Source of the DNA: Desmonostoc muscorum FACHB-395
GTDB lineage: Bacteria; Cyanobacteriota; Cyanobacteriia; Cyanobacteriales; Nostocaceae
Length of the DNA: 55,501 nt
Direction of reading: 5' to 3'
NCBI RefSeq assembly: GCF_014698035.1
Contig: NZ_JACJSF010000052.1
Location: 1-55,501, forward strand
The notes beneath the pieces are model-generated. The model was given only the letters and a program-made list of their open reading frames with translations. It was not told where the DNA came from and did not search any database. This document shows positions 43,743-52,291 of this stretch, piece after piece. A program made the position numbers and the translations under genes. How positions within the stretch are numbered: the stretch's first letter is position 1; the number at the start of each line of letters is the position of its first letter.

Positions 43743-45757
43743 GTGAGATCGTAATTATTGGTGGCGGCGTTATTGGTTTAGCGATCGCTATTGAACTAAA
43801 AATGCGCGGGACAAACGTCACCGTGCTTTGTCGTGACTTTCAAGCTGCCGCTACCCACGCCGCCGCCGGGATGTTAGCACCAGACGCGGAAAACATCACT
43901 AATGAGGCAATGCGTTCATTGTGTTGGCGATCGCGTGCTTTATATCCCGACTGGACAACTAAACTAGAAGAACTAACTGGTTTAAATACTGGCTACCGTG
44001 CCTGTGGTATTCTCGCACCCGTCTTTGAAGAAAGCAGGGGAGCAGGGGAGCAGGGGAGCAGGGGAGCAGGGGAGCAGGGAAAACTTCTCTCCTCTGCCCC
44101 TCTGCCCCTCCGCCCCTCTGCTAGCGAAGAGTCCCCAGCTTACTGGTTAAATAAAGAGGCAATTCATCAATATCAGCCAGGATTGGGAGCAGAGGTAGTT
44201 GGTGGCTGGTGGTATCCTGAAGATGCACAAGTTGATAATAAAGCTTTAGCTCAAGTATTGCGGACGGCGGCTGAGTGTATTGGTGTTGAACTCAAAGACG
44301 GTATTACAGTAGAAGCATTTTTACAGCAGCAAGGACAAGTGGTTGGCGTGCAAACCAATGTTGGGATAATTCGCGCCGCGCACTATGTTTTAGCTTCAGG
44401 TGCTTGGTCAAATGAGTTATTGCCGCTACCTGTGCTACCCAGAAAAGGACAAATGCTGAGTGTACGGCTACCAGAATTTGCGCCGGAAGTGCCCTTAAAG
44501 CGGATTTTATTTGGGGATAATACTTATATCGTACCAAGACGCGATCGCCTGATTATTGGGGCAACAAGTGAAGACGTTGGTTTCACCCCCAACAACACCC
44601 CAGACGGCATTCAAAAATTATTACAAGCTGCCATTCGGCTGTATCCCCAATTAAAGCATTATCCCATCCAAGAGTTCTGGTGGGGATTTCGCCCAGCCAC
44701 CCCCGATGAGTTACCCATCCTTGGTACTAGCCACTGTCAAAATTTAACCCTTGCCACAGGTCATTACCGTAACGGGATTCTACTTACACCTGTAACAGCC
44801 GTATTGATTGCCGATTTAATCTTAGAACAAAAGCCCGATCCTCTACTTGCTGATTTTCACTATTCGCGCTTCCAATCCCAGCCATCTACCTCCACTCCAA
44901 TGCTGACTCACTCTGCCAACTTCTCCAACGGGAATCGTCCTGCTATATCCTCCCTCCCAGTTCAAGACTCGCCGTTAATTATTGCTGGCAAAACCTTTCA
45001 ATCCCGCTTAATGACGGGAACCGGTAAGTATCGCAGCATCGAAGAAATGCAGCAAAGCGTTGCCGCCAGTGATTGCCAGATTGTCACCGTCGCTGTAAGA
45101 CGGGTACAAACCAAGGCCCCCGGACATGAAGGTTTAGCCGAAGCTTTAGATTGGACAAAAATTTGGATGTTGCCCAATACCGCAGGTTGCCAAACTGCTG
45201 AAGAAGCGATTCGGGTGGCGCGTTTGGGGCGAGAAATGGCGAAATTATTAGGGCAGGAAGATAATAACTTTGTCAAGTTAGAAGTGATACCTGATCTTAA
45301 GTATTTACTCCCAGATCCAATTGGGACGCTGCAAGCAGCAGAACAACTAGTTAAAGAAGGTTTTGCAGTATTGCCTTATATTAACGCTGACCCTATGTTA
45401 GCCAAGCGTTTAGAAGAAGTAGGTTGTGCGACGGTAATGCCGTTGGCATCGCCAATTGGTTCTGGACAAGGGCTAAAAACAACCGCCAACATCCAAATCA
45501 TCATCGAAAATGCGAATGTACCAGTGGTGGTAGATGCTGGTATTGGTTCACCCTCAGAAGCTGCCCAAGCAATGGAATTGGGAGCAGATGCTTTATTGAT
45601 TAATAGTGCGATCGCTCTTTCTCCAAACCCAGCAGCAATGGCTCGTGCCATGAATTTAGCAACAGTCGCCGGTCGCCTAGCATACCTTGCTGGCAGGATG
45701 CCGATCAAAGATTATGCCAGTCCTAGTTCACCTGTCACGGGGACAATCACTAATTAG
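43736..45757 (+). CDS. thiO-thiG: Bifunctional glycine oxidase ThiO / thiazole synthase ThiG
   Basis: A single 673-aa chain for two steps of thiamine thiazole synthesis. The N-terminal FAD amine oxidase (about 1-365; VIIGGGVIGLAIAIELKMRG, GHYRNGILLTP) oxidises glycine to iminoglycine. The C-terminal ThiG TIM barrel (about 405-665; FQSRLMTGTGKY, VKLEVIPD with the Schiff-base Lys, VDAGIGSPSEAAQAMELG) builds the thiazole. This fusion is known in cyanobacteria. About 30 residues (near 100-130, SRGAGEQGSRGAGEQG then a Pro/Leu-rich stretch) come from a low-complexity DNA repeat inserted in frame in the oxidase half. No TPP riboswitch is visible upstream. Confidence 0.94.
   Translation: MTSEIVIIGGGVIGLAIAIELKMRGTNVTVLCRDFQAAATHAAAGMLAPDAENITNEAMRSLCWRSRALYPDWTTKLEELTGLNTGYRACGILAPVFEESRGAGEQGSRGAGEQGKLLSSAPLPLRPSASEESPAYWLNKEAIHQYQPGLGAEVVGGWWYPEDAQVDNKALAQVLRTAAECIGVELKDGITVEAFLQQQGQVVGVQTNVGIIRAAHYVLASGAWSNELLPLPVLPRKGQMLSVRLPEFAPEVPLKRILFGDNTYIVPRRDRLIIGATSEDVGFTPNNTPDGIQKLLQAAIRLYPQLKHYPIQEFWWGFRPATPDELPILGTSHCQNLTLATGHYRNGILLTPVTAVLIADLILEQKPDPLLADFHYSRFQSQPSTSTPMLTHSANFSNGNRPAISSLPVQDSPLIIAGKTFQSRLMTGTGKYRSIEEMQQSVAASDCQIVTVAVRRVQTKAPGHEGLAEALDWTKIWMLPNTAGCQTAEEAIRVARLGREMAKLLGQEDNNFVKLEVIPDLKYLLPDPIGTLQAAEQLVKEGFAVLPYINADPMLAKRLEEVGCATVMPLASPIGSGQGLKTTANIQIIIENANVPVVVDAGIGSPSEAAQAMELGADALLINSAIALSPNPAAMARAMNLATVAGRLAYLAGRMPIKDYASPSSPVTGTITN
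44033..44125. repeat. GGGGAGCA tandem repeat inside thiO
   Basis: Four or five GGGGAGCA units, followed by CCTCTGCC units in opposite orientation. The two halves can fold on each other. The whole block is translated in frame. Confidence 0.85.
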
Positions 45758-45872
45758 GGAATGGGGAATGGGAGCAGGGGACAAGGGGACAAGGGGACAA
45801 GGGGTGAGAACTTGAAACAAGTCTTTCCCCTTGTCCCCAATTCTCCTTGTCCCCTTCCCAATTCCCAATAAT
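45758..45872. repeat. GGGGACAA/TTGTCCCC inverted tandem repeats
   Basis: GGGAATGGGGAATGGG then three GGGGACAA units, a short spacer, then CCCCTTGTCCCC-type units. It can form a long hairpin after the thiO-thiG stop and may act as its terminator. Confidence 0.75.
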
Positions 45873-45954
45873 GTAACGATTTGTCTAGCAGTTTCAGAGC
45901 GGATTTAGCATTTATGTAACATTAAATGAAGTATCAAGATAAAGGAATTAATTC

Positions 45955-46134
45955 ATGCCCTATACCAATGAAGAAGGCGGCCTTCTGAATAATTTTGCCC
46001 GGGAACCAAAGATTTATCAAGCAGAACCTCCAACACAAGGGCAAAAACGAACTTATCTCATACTAGGAATCGCCGCTACAGCTTTGGTTGTCGGCTTAAT
46101 TCTAGTCGCCTTCTTCGTTTCTAAGAGCAGCTAA
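45955..46134 (+). CDS. psb34: Photosystem II assembly protein Psb34 (ssl1498 family)
   Basis: Short protein of 59 aa, MPYTNEEGGLLNNFAREPKI at the start, a Pro/Gln linker, one membrane helix (about 34-55, YLILGIAATALVVGLILVAFFV) and a short basic end. The N-terminal EEGG-LNNFA-EPK pattern is that of the ssl1498/Psb34 proteins, relatives of the high-light-inducible proteins, which bind a photosystem II assembly intermediate in the thylakoid membrane. AAAGGA lies 8 nt upstream of the ATG. It is followed by a hairpin and T-tracts. Family recognition is from memory of the motif. Confidence 0.85.
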   Translation: MPYTNEEGGLLNNFAREPKIYQAEPPTQGQKRTYLILGIAATALVVGLILVAFFVSKSS

Positions 46135-46177
46135 TCATAAAATATTTTCAAAAAACTTAATCTTCTTTATCGTTTTT

Positions 46178-46216
46178 CAGGTTCCGATTTTAAGAGGGGC
46201 CTGCTTTTTTATTTTT
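46178..46216 (+). terminator. Terminator after psb34
   Basis: CAGGTTC (46178-46184) pairs with GGGCCTG (46197-46203) including G-U pairs, followed by CTTTTTTATTTTTT. Confidence 0.65.
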
Positions 46217-46328
46217 TGTTAAAATTGAACTAGCCATTAAAGTATATAATTATACTTTTTATGACTGTTAGACTTGAAGGCTGAATTTATTCTGAGCAGC
46301 ACAACATCTATTTAAAAATAATTTTTAT

Positions 46329-46455
46329 TACAGCAGTTTGCAAATAAGTGAGCTATAAAATGTAGGACTCAAAACCACATATCAAAAATTTCTGCTTCCT
46401 ACCTCCAGCCTCCAAACCCCTAGTTTTATACTTCATACAAAAGAAAACTGCTGTA
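46329..46455. repeat. 127-bp MITE-like element with TACAGCAGTTT ends
   Basis: Perfect 11-bp terminal inverted repeats, TACAGCAGTTT (46329-46339) and AAACTGCTGTA (46445-46455). The interior has no ORF and includes a pyrimidine-rich CTTCCTACCTCCAGCCTCC stretch. It sits directly upstream of the TPR gene. Confidence 0.65.
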
Positions 46456-46521
46456 TGACTTTAGCCCACTTAGATAGACCCAAAACGTTGATATGTACTA
46501 TGTTTTGGCTTTTTAGCCGCT

Positions 46522-48684
46522 ATGAGCGTGAATGATACTGCACACAACAATAATTCTACTTTGAATCGGCAAGTATACCACCGCCTGAAACTTGCCCTAA
46601 GCCTTGGCTTACGACGACAACTTTTTTTAGCAGTATGTGATGATTTACACCTAAGAAATCAGGTAGCAGCTCGCTTGCATTCTACATTGGCTTATCCTGT
46701 TGGACAGGTGCTATATCAGTCATCAAATGCCCAAGAAAATAGCACTCCAGCTTATCCGCGATTAGTCACATTGCGTTTAAATTTAAACGAACCCAATCCC
46801 ATAGTTCAGATAAATCAATGGTTAGCTAATTATCCACCACCAATTGTTGGAGCATCAAAAGATAGTCCTGGAAGACCTTTTCCAGTACCAGCATTTCAGA
46901 TTGTTGGGGTGGAACATCTTACCAAGGAAACAGTAGCAACACAGCGTTTGTTTTTACACTATCTCCGCTTAAGTGAGCAATATTTTTCTACACAAGAATC
47001 CAGTCGATTCTTAGAATCTAACCTACTGTTGTGGATACCGCGTCCTTGGTTATCTGCCATTAAGCAATCAGCACCACAATTTTGGCGTTGCCGGACTGGT
47101 ATATTTGTGTTTGCTGGAGAACCCACACCCGCGACTCAAAAAGCAGGCTATCCAGAACGTTTTTCACCTTCGAGAAACTTGGATTTAGGGAATATTGACC
47201 AGTCGGTTTTAGATAAATCAGTTAACCAAGCAGAACTCAAAACCACAACTTCTGAGTTCAAGTTTGAGAATAATTCCGGTTTCCCAGCAGAGATACAAGG
47301 GAATGGCATACACAAAACCCAGGAATTTACGAATAGGTCTGGTAGTGGTAAAAATAATCAATCGCTGTTGTCTTTATCTTATGTAAGTAGCGAGTTAACA
47401 GAGCTAGTAACCGCAACAATTAACGCAAGTAGTGATAAAAATGCTGAAAATTATTTACAACCGCAGCAGATTTTGTTGGAGATTGAAGAATCACACGAAA
47501 AGCAAGCTTCAGGGGATGTACTGGCAGAAGCTTATCATCGCTTAGGCACTTTATACCGCCTTCGGATTGAGCAAGGAGAGTCAACCCTAGAAAACCTGAT
47601 GGTGGCAATTATTGCCTATCAGGAGGCTATTAGCTATGACGAAAGCTCACCACAACTTCCAGATATCTTGAATGATTTGGGTACACTCTACTGGATGTTA
47701 TACCGTACACCACCCAATTCTGAGGAGGGACAAACTTATATAGAGCAGGCAATAGAATTTTATCAGTTGGCGTTAAAGATGATTTCACCGCAGACGCATC
47801 GGGAAACTTACGCGCGTGTGCAAAATAATTTGGGGACGGCTTATGGTGATTTAGCTCGTTTTTCTCACCCATCTGAAAATTGGCAGCAGGCAATATTAGC
47901 TTACAACGAAGCACTCAGCTACCGTACAGCCGATATGGATTCATTAAAGTATGCAGCTTGCCAGAATAATTTGGGTACTGCTTACTGGCATCTAGGGCAA
48001 TACAACCAACCGATTGTGCATTTAAAGAAAGCGATCGCAGCTTACAACGAAGCACTCGTATACTACAACCCCGAAGAGGAACCGCTCAAGTATGGCATGA
48101 TTCAAAACAACATCGGCACTGCCTGTTGGAATCTGGCACAATACGAACAACCTGCCCAAAATCTCCAGCTAGCTATTAATGTCTATAGCAAAGCTCTTAA
48201 GTATCGCACTCCAGCTAATGTTCCCAGTGCCTGCGCCGCTACACAAAATAATCTAGGTACTGCCTACTGGCATTTAGCAAACCTTTCTCAGACAACTAAA
48301 GAGGCACGTCAAAAGTATTTGCACCTATGTATCAGCGCTTATGAAGAGGCTATAGCTTTGGCTCACTCACTTAGCGGTACTCCTTTAAGCTTTGATTTGC
48401 TTGCCTCTTATAATAACTTGGCACTAGCACATTATCAGCTAGTGATAGATAAGTCGTTTAATGGTGACAAAGCAACACATTCTCAACACTTAGAAGTAGC
48501 TTTAGACTACCATTTGCAAGCCTTAAACGGATTGAGTAAACAATCAGAGGCTTATCAAACAACCTTCACTTATGTGGTGAAAACTATTCGTGCTTTTCAT
48601 AATGAATTAGGGATACAGGGACAAACTCTAGCTTTATCTAAAGTTCCTAGTCAGTTATTACCAGAGATATTGTCAAAGTTATAA
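46522..48684 (+). CDS. Tetratricopeptide repeat protein
   Basis: Protein of 720 aa. The N-terminal 200 residues (LSLGLRRQLFLAVCDDLHLRNQVAARL and a later LLWIPRPWLSAIKQSAPQFWRCRTGIFVF) look like a folded domain, possibly a degenerate NTPase-type module, but no P-loop is present. A disordered Ser/Asn-rich linker follows (about 215-300). Residues about 320-690 are tandem TPRs with the recurrent NNLGTAYWHL motif at four positions and AxxxYNEAL helices. It is probably a protein-protein interaction scaffold in the cytosol. Start ATG 46522. No partner gene is adjacent. Confidence 0.82.
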   Translation: MSVNDTAHNNNSTLNRQVYHRLKLALSLGLRRQLFLAVCDDLHLRNQVAARLHSTLAYPVGQVLYQSSNAQENSTPAYPRLVTLRLNLNEPNPIVQINQWLANYPPPIVGASKDSPGRPFPVPAFQIVGVEHLTKETVATQRLFLHYLRLSEQYFSTQESSRFLESNLLLWIPRPWLSAIKQSAPQFWRCRTGIFVFAGEPTPATQKAGYPERFSPSRNLDLGNIDQSVLDKSVNQAELKTTTSEFKFENNSGFPAEIQGNGIHKTQEFTNRSGSGKNNQSLLSLSYVSSELTELVTATINASSDKNAENYLQPQQILLEIEESHEKQASGDVLAEAYHRLGTLYRLRIEQGESTLENLMVAIIAYQEAISYDESSPQLPDILNDLGTLYWMLYRTPPNSEEGQTYIEQAIEFYQLALKMISPQTHRETYARVQNNLGTAYGDLARFSHPSENWQQAILAYNEALSYRTADMDSLKYAACQNNLGTAYWHLGQYNQPIVHLKKAIAAYNEALVYYNPEEEPLKYGMIQNNIGTACWNLAQYEQPAQNLQLAINVYSKALKYRTPANVPSACAATQNNLGTAYWHLANLSQTTKEARQKYLHLCISAYEEAIALAHSLSGTPLSFDLLASYNNLALAHYQLVIDKSFNGDKATHSQHLEVALDYHLQALNGLSKQSEAYQTTFTYVVKTIRAFHNELGIQGQTLALSKVPSQLLPEILSKL

Positions 48685-48724
48685 GGTATTGAGGAGTAAC
48701 TTGATATCAAATTGACAATTACTC

Positions 48725-48768
48725 AGAGCATCAAGTAAGGTTCTCTGTTCAAGCAGATGCTCTCACTT
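48725..48768 (+). terminator. Possible terminator of the TPR gene
   Basis: AGAGCATC (48725-48732) pairs perfectly with GATGCTCT (48756-48763), loop 23 nt, followed by CACTTTTT. The loop is long, so this is tentative. Confidence 0.4.
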
Positions 48769-49232
48769 TTTCGGGTATCTCTATTTCATAACTTTTGTGG
48801 ATAATAAAAGATTAAAACCCGCCAGCGTAGGTTTAGTTTGTATGGTTCTGTGACTATCAGTACCATAGGTAAATCATTCGTTAAGAAAACGAAAATATTT
48901 CCTAATTTCTAGCAAATCAATTTAAAATGGAAGTAAGAGTTCGCAGTTAGCCCATCGCCTCTATGTTAAGGGCTTAGATATGTGGACACAAGTAATAAAA
49001 CAACACTTAGGAACAAAATGATACTCGTTTACGTCGCATAAGTGTCTTGCCTCTGATTTGAGTGAGGCACATTGGCAGGATACTAATTCAGAGTTGCGAT
49101 CGCACCGAATACCATAATAATAAGTACTCTTATCTTCGGAATACGCTTATAGACAGGTTTAAAAACAGTCAGAAACAAACTCAGTAAATCACCGTCATTA
49201 AATACATCACATACACAAAGGACAACCCTCTT
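48769..49232. other. Intergenic region, nothing recognised
   Basis: Non-coding DNA upstream of the exported hypothetical. One HIP1 site lies at 49096. A weak TATGGT/ACCATA hairpin near 48841-48868 is the only structure seen. Confidence 0.35.
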
Positions 49233-49949
49233 ATGACTCGCCTATATCAATGGAAATCTGGAACTGCTGCACTAATGGCAATAGCCGTTACCGCAAGCGT
49301 CGCTAGCCCCCTATTAAGCTTGGCTCCTGCCAATGCACAATATAGAATTGGGCAAGACAGAAATAATAGTCAATATGGAAACGTTACCATTCCTTCTGGG
49401 GTTGCTTTTCCTGTCACCTACGAGAAAGAGACTATTACTATTGCTCCTGGGGAAAGTAAATCTATAACCTTGAGAATAGCCAATGACATTATCGACAGAA
49501 ATAGAAATGTCTTAATTCCTGCTGGAACTAAAGTAAATGGACGGCTAGAATCTGTTGACTTAGATAATTATTCAAGAAATACAGATGATAACCAAGGAAA
49601 AGGCGTGCGGTTTGTCGCTCAAGAATTAGAATTTTCTAATGGTCAGCGTCAGTCGATTAATGCAACTTCTCGGACATACACCACAACTCAAAAAGTTTCA
49701 CAGGGCCCTAGCACTGGTCAGGTTTTAACTGATGCAGCTATTGGTGGAGGCGCTGGTCTTTTAGGTTCACTAATTACTGGTAACAACAGAATTGATGATT
49801 TAAAACCTGTTATTGGTGCGGCTGCGGGTGCAGGTGCAAGTGTCCTATTACGGAAAAAAGAAGCAAATGTGTTTGTCATCAGACCCGCACAAGATTTAAG
49901 GCTCACACTGAATTCTAATTTGAATTTAGTACCACGCTCGCGCTACTAG
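49233..49949 (+). CDS. Exported hypothetical protein with glycine-zipper segment
   Basis: Protein of 238 aa with a signal peptide ending LAPANAQYR (cleavage near residue 36). A beta-rich domain follows (about 50-150; GVAFPVTYEKETITIAPGESKSITLRIAN, then VLIPAGTKVNGRLESVD), and a Gly/Ala-rich stretch (about 165-206) resembling a glycine zipper that could insert in or cross a membrane. The IPAGTKVNGRL part resembles beta-barrel segments of conjugation TrbI/VirB10 proteins, but the match is too weak to name it. AAAGGA lies upstream of the ATG. Single gene. Confidence 0.75.
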   Translation: MTRLYQWKSGTAALMAIAVTASVASPLLSLAPANAQYRIGQDRNNSQYGNVTIPSGVAFPVTYEKETITIAPGESKSITLRIANDIIDRNRNVLIPAGTKVNGRLESVDLDNYSRNTDDNQGKGVRFVAQELEFSNGQRQSINATSRTYTTTQKVSQGPSTGQVLTDAAIGGGAGLLGSLITGNNRIDDLKPVIGAAAGAGASVLLRKKEANVFVIRPAQDLRLTLNSNLNLVPRSRY

Positions 49950-49989
49950 ATTTAACTCTATTCAAGTCGTGACTTTAATCACCCCTCAT

Positions 49990-50026
49990 AGGCGATCGCC
50001 ACTTTAACTAGAGTGTGCGATCGCCT
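49990..50026 (+). terminator. Hairpin built from two HIP1 sites
   Basis: AGGCGATCGC (49990-49999) and GCGATCGCCT (50017-50026) are perfect inverted arms around a 17-nt loop with a small inner CACT/AGTG stem, followed by a TCATTTTTAG tract. A likely terminator of the preceding gene. Confidence 0.6.
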
Positions 50027-50244
50027 TCATTTTTAGACCTAAAAAATTCTATTTAATAGCAACTATCATATCTCTATATCGTCTTCATCACCATCGATAT
50101 TTATTGGAATACTTATTGAAGTATGCTATTGAAGGAAAGAGCTAGGAAAGTCATCTCTATTTTATTCTCTATCTAAAAGAGTATTCAAAATTACCTAATA
50201 TCCTGATATTTTTTCTCAAGTAGTGTATAAAAGAGCATTTTATT

Positions 50245-52269
50245 ATGGTAAGTAAAAGTTTAATTTTAAGCACATCTCTTGCAATTCCCGTGGTGTTAAT
50301 TCTTTTGACTCAGGGAGAAAAGATAAAAGTATCTTTAGTTGAAAATGCCCCTCAGATATCCACTAACAACGAAATTAGCCTATCTAGCAACAAGCTAATT
50401 AGCGCGAATTCAACACCGAAAACATACTATGTTAGTGGTAATGGAAACGACAAAAATAGCGGACTTTCTACTTCATCCGCATTTAGGACAATTCAGAAAG
50501 CAGCAGACCTTACCAACCCTGGTGATACAGTATTGATTATGAATGGAGTCTACAAAAATGTAGCCAAAGCTTTGAGTGTAGTAAGTATTAAACGTTCTGG
50601 AACTGCAAATGCCTGGATTAGGTATAAAGCATATCCTGGACATTTCCCAAAAATTCAGCACAATACATGGAGCGGTATTCTAATTTCAAGTGGAGCTTCA
50701 TATATTGAGATCAACGGACTGGAGGTTATAGGGAATAATGCCAATATAACTCTTGATTATGCGATGAGTGAGAAGAATAACAGACAAAACCCACTCACGA
50801 GTGGAAACTGCATCAGCATTGACGGACGAACCAGTGGTCATGTTCATCACATCCGTATTCTGAACAATAAAGTGCATGACTGTGGAGGAGCAGGTATTTC
50901 AGCGATTCAATCAGATTATGTGACAGTAGATAATAACGTAGTTTTCAATAATGCCTGGTATGGTGTTTATGGTGCTAGTGGTATTTCAATGTTGAATAAT
51001 TGGAATTCTGACAAAAACCAGGGATACAAAATGTTTGTTACCAACAACAAGGCTTACAACAATCGTATGTACATCCCTTGGATTGCAGTTGGAAAGATCA
51101 CAGATGGGAATGGTATTATTATTGATACTACAAGAAACGATCAGAATAACTCAAAACTGGGCGCATATCAAGGACGCACTTTAGTTAAAAACAATCTGAC
51201 ATTTAATAATGGTGGTTCAGGTATCCATACATTTTTAAGCGATCATGTTGATATTGTAAATAACACTGCTGTTTTAAATAATCAAAGTCCGGAAATTAAA
51301 GATGGGCAAATATTTGCTAATGTATCATCTGATATCAGGATTTTAAACAATATTTTATATGCTTTTCCTGGCAAAGATATTAATAGTAACAATAAAAATG
51401 AAAACGTTGTTTATGATTACAATATATACCTAAATGCTTCTAAAATAAGTGTTAAGGGAACTCACGATATTGTTGCAGATTCACAGGTTTTAAAAAAATA
51501 TCCTACTCTCGAAAAAATATCTAATGATTGGAAATCTCGACTAGATAAACAAAATCCACCAACACGGATTTATGTAGAGTCTAACTCCGCAGGTTTTGTT
51601 TGTGAGTCAGTAACTTATAGTTTACAAGGGAAACCTATCCAAGCGGGATGCTCCCCGCTATCTTTAGCTCAAATTGCTTTTTCTGATGTTTCATCTAACT
51701 ATTGGGCAGCACAATTTATTCAACAATTGTCACAGCGAGGCGTAATTGCTGGATTTCCTGATGGTAGGTTCCGCCCTGAAGAACCAGTGACACGCGCTCA
51801 ATTTGCTGCTATGGTCAACAAAGCTTTCCCTAAATCACAGCAGAGACAGGCGATCAATTTTGCTGACGTGCCTAGCAACTATTGGGCATACAGTGCAATT
51901 GGGCAAGCCTATACCATTGGTTTTTTATCTGGATATCCCGGTAATCGTTTTCAACCTAACCAGGCTATTCCCCGCCAGCAGGTTTTGGTTTCCCTCGCCA
52001 ACGGTCTAGGATATACTTCTGGTGGCAATACCGAAAACACTCTGAAATATTTCAACGATGCCTCTAACATCGCTAGCTATGCCCGTAGCCCGATCGCAGC
52101 TGCAACTGAAAAGCAAATCGTCGTTAATTATCCTAATGTGAAGTCCCTGAATCCAACCGCAACCGCTACTCGCGCCCAGGTAGCAGCTTTTATCTACCAA
52201 GCACTGGTTAGTTCTAACCAAGCCTCAGCAATTAACTCGCCTTATGTCGTGTCAAACCTCAGCAATTAA
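50245..52269 (+). CDS. Surface protein with beta-helix repeats and three SLH domains
   Basis: Exported protein of 674 aa with a signal peptide (about 1-25). Residues about 55-400 form a right-handed parallel beta-helix with a DUF1565-like start (YYVSGNGNDKNSGLSTSSAFRTIQKA) and repeated NN-rich turns (ILNNKVHDCGGAGI, VDNNVVFNNAWYGV), as in carbohydrate-binding or lyase folds; catalytic residues are not evident. Three S-layer homology domains follow (about 473-525, 538-590 and 600-650; FSDVSSNYWAAQFI, FADVPSNYWAYSAI), the third more degenerate. Cyanobacterial SLH domains usually anchor proteins to the wall or outer membrane. It is followed 22 bp later by the cobyrinate synthase gene. Confidence 0.88.
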   Translation: MVSKSLILSTSLAIPVVLILLTQGEKIKVSLVENAPQISTNNEISLSSNKLISANSTPKTYYVSGNGNDKNSGLSTSSAFRTIQKAADLTNPGDTVLIMNGVYKNVAKALSVVSIKRSGTANAWIRYKAYPGHFPKIQHNTWSGILISSGASYIEINGLEVIGNNANITLDYAMSEKNNRQNPLTSGNCISIDGRTSGHVHHIRILNNKVHDCGGAGISAIQSDYVTVDNNVVFNNAWYGVYGASGISMLNNWNSDKNQGYKMFVTNNKAYNNRMYIPWIAVGKITDGNGIIIDTTRNDQNNSKLGAYQGRTLVKNNLTFNNGGSGIHTFLSDHVDIVNNTAVLNNQSPEIKDGQIFANVSSDIRILNNILYAFPGKDINSNNKNENVVYDYNIYLNASKISVKGTHDIVADSQVLKKYPTLEKISNDWKSRLDKQNPPTRIYVESNSAGFVCESVTYSLQGKPIQAGCSPLSLAQIAFSDVSSNYWAAQFIQQLSQRGVIAGFPDGRFRPEEPVTRAQFAAMVNKAFPKSQQRQAINFADVPSNYWAYSAIGQAYTIGFLSGYPGNRFQPNQAIPRQQVLVSLANGLGYTSGGNTENTLKYFNDASNIASYARSPIAAATEKQIVVNYPNVKSLNPTATATRAQVAAFIYQALVSSNQASAINSPYVVSNLSN

Positions 52270-52291
52270 CTGCCTAATCAACAATTAATCC

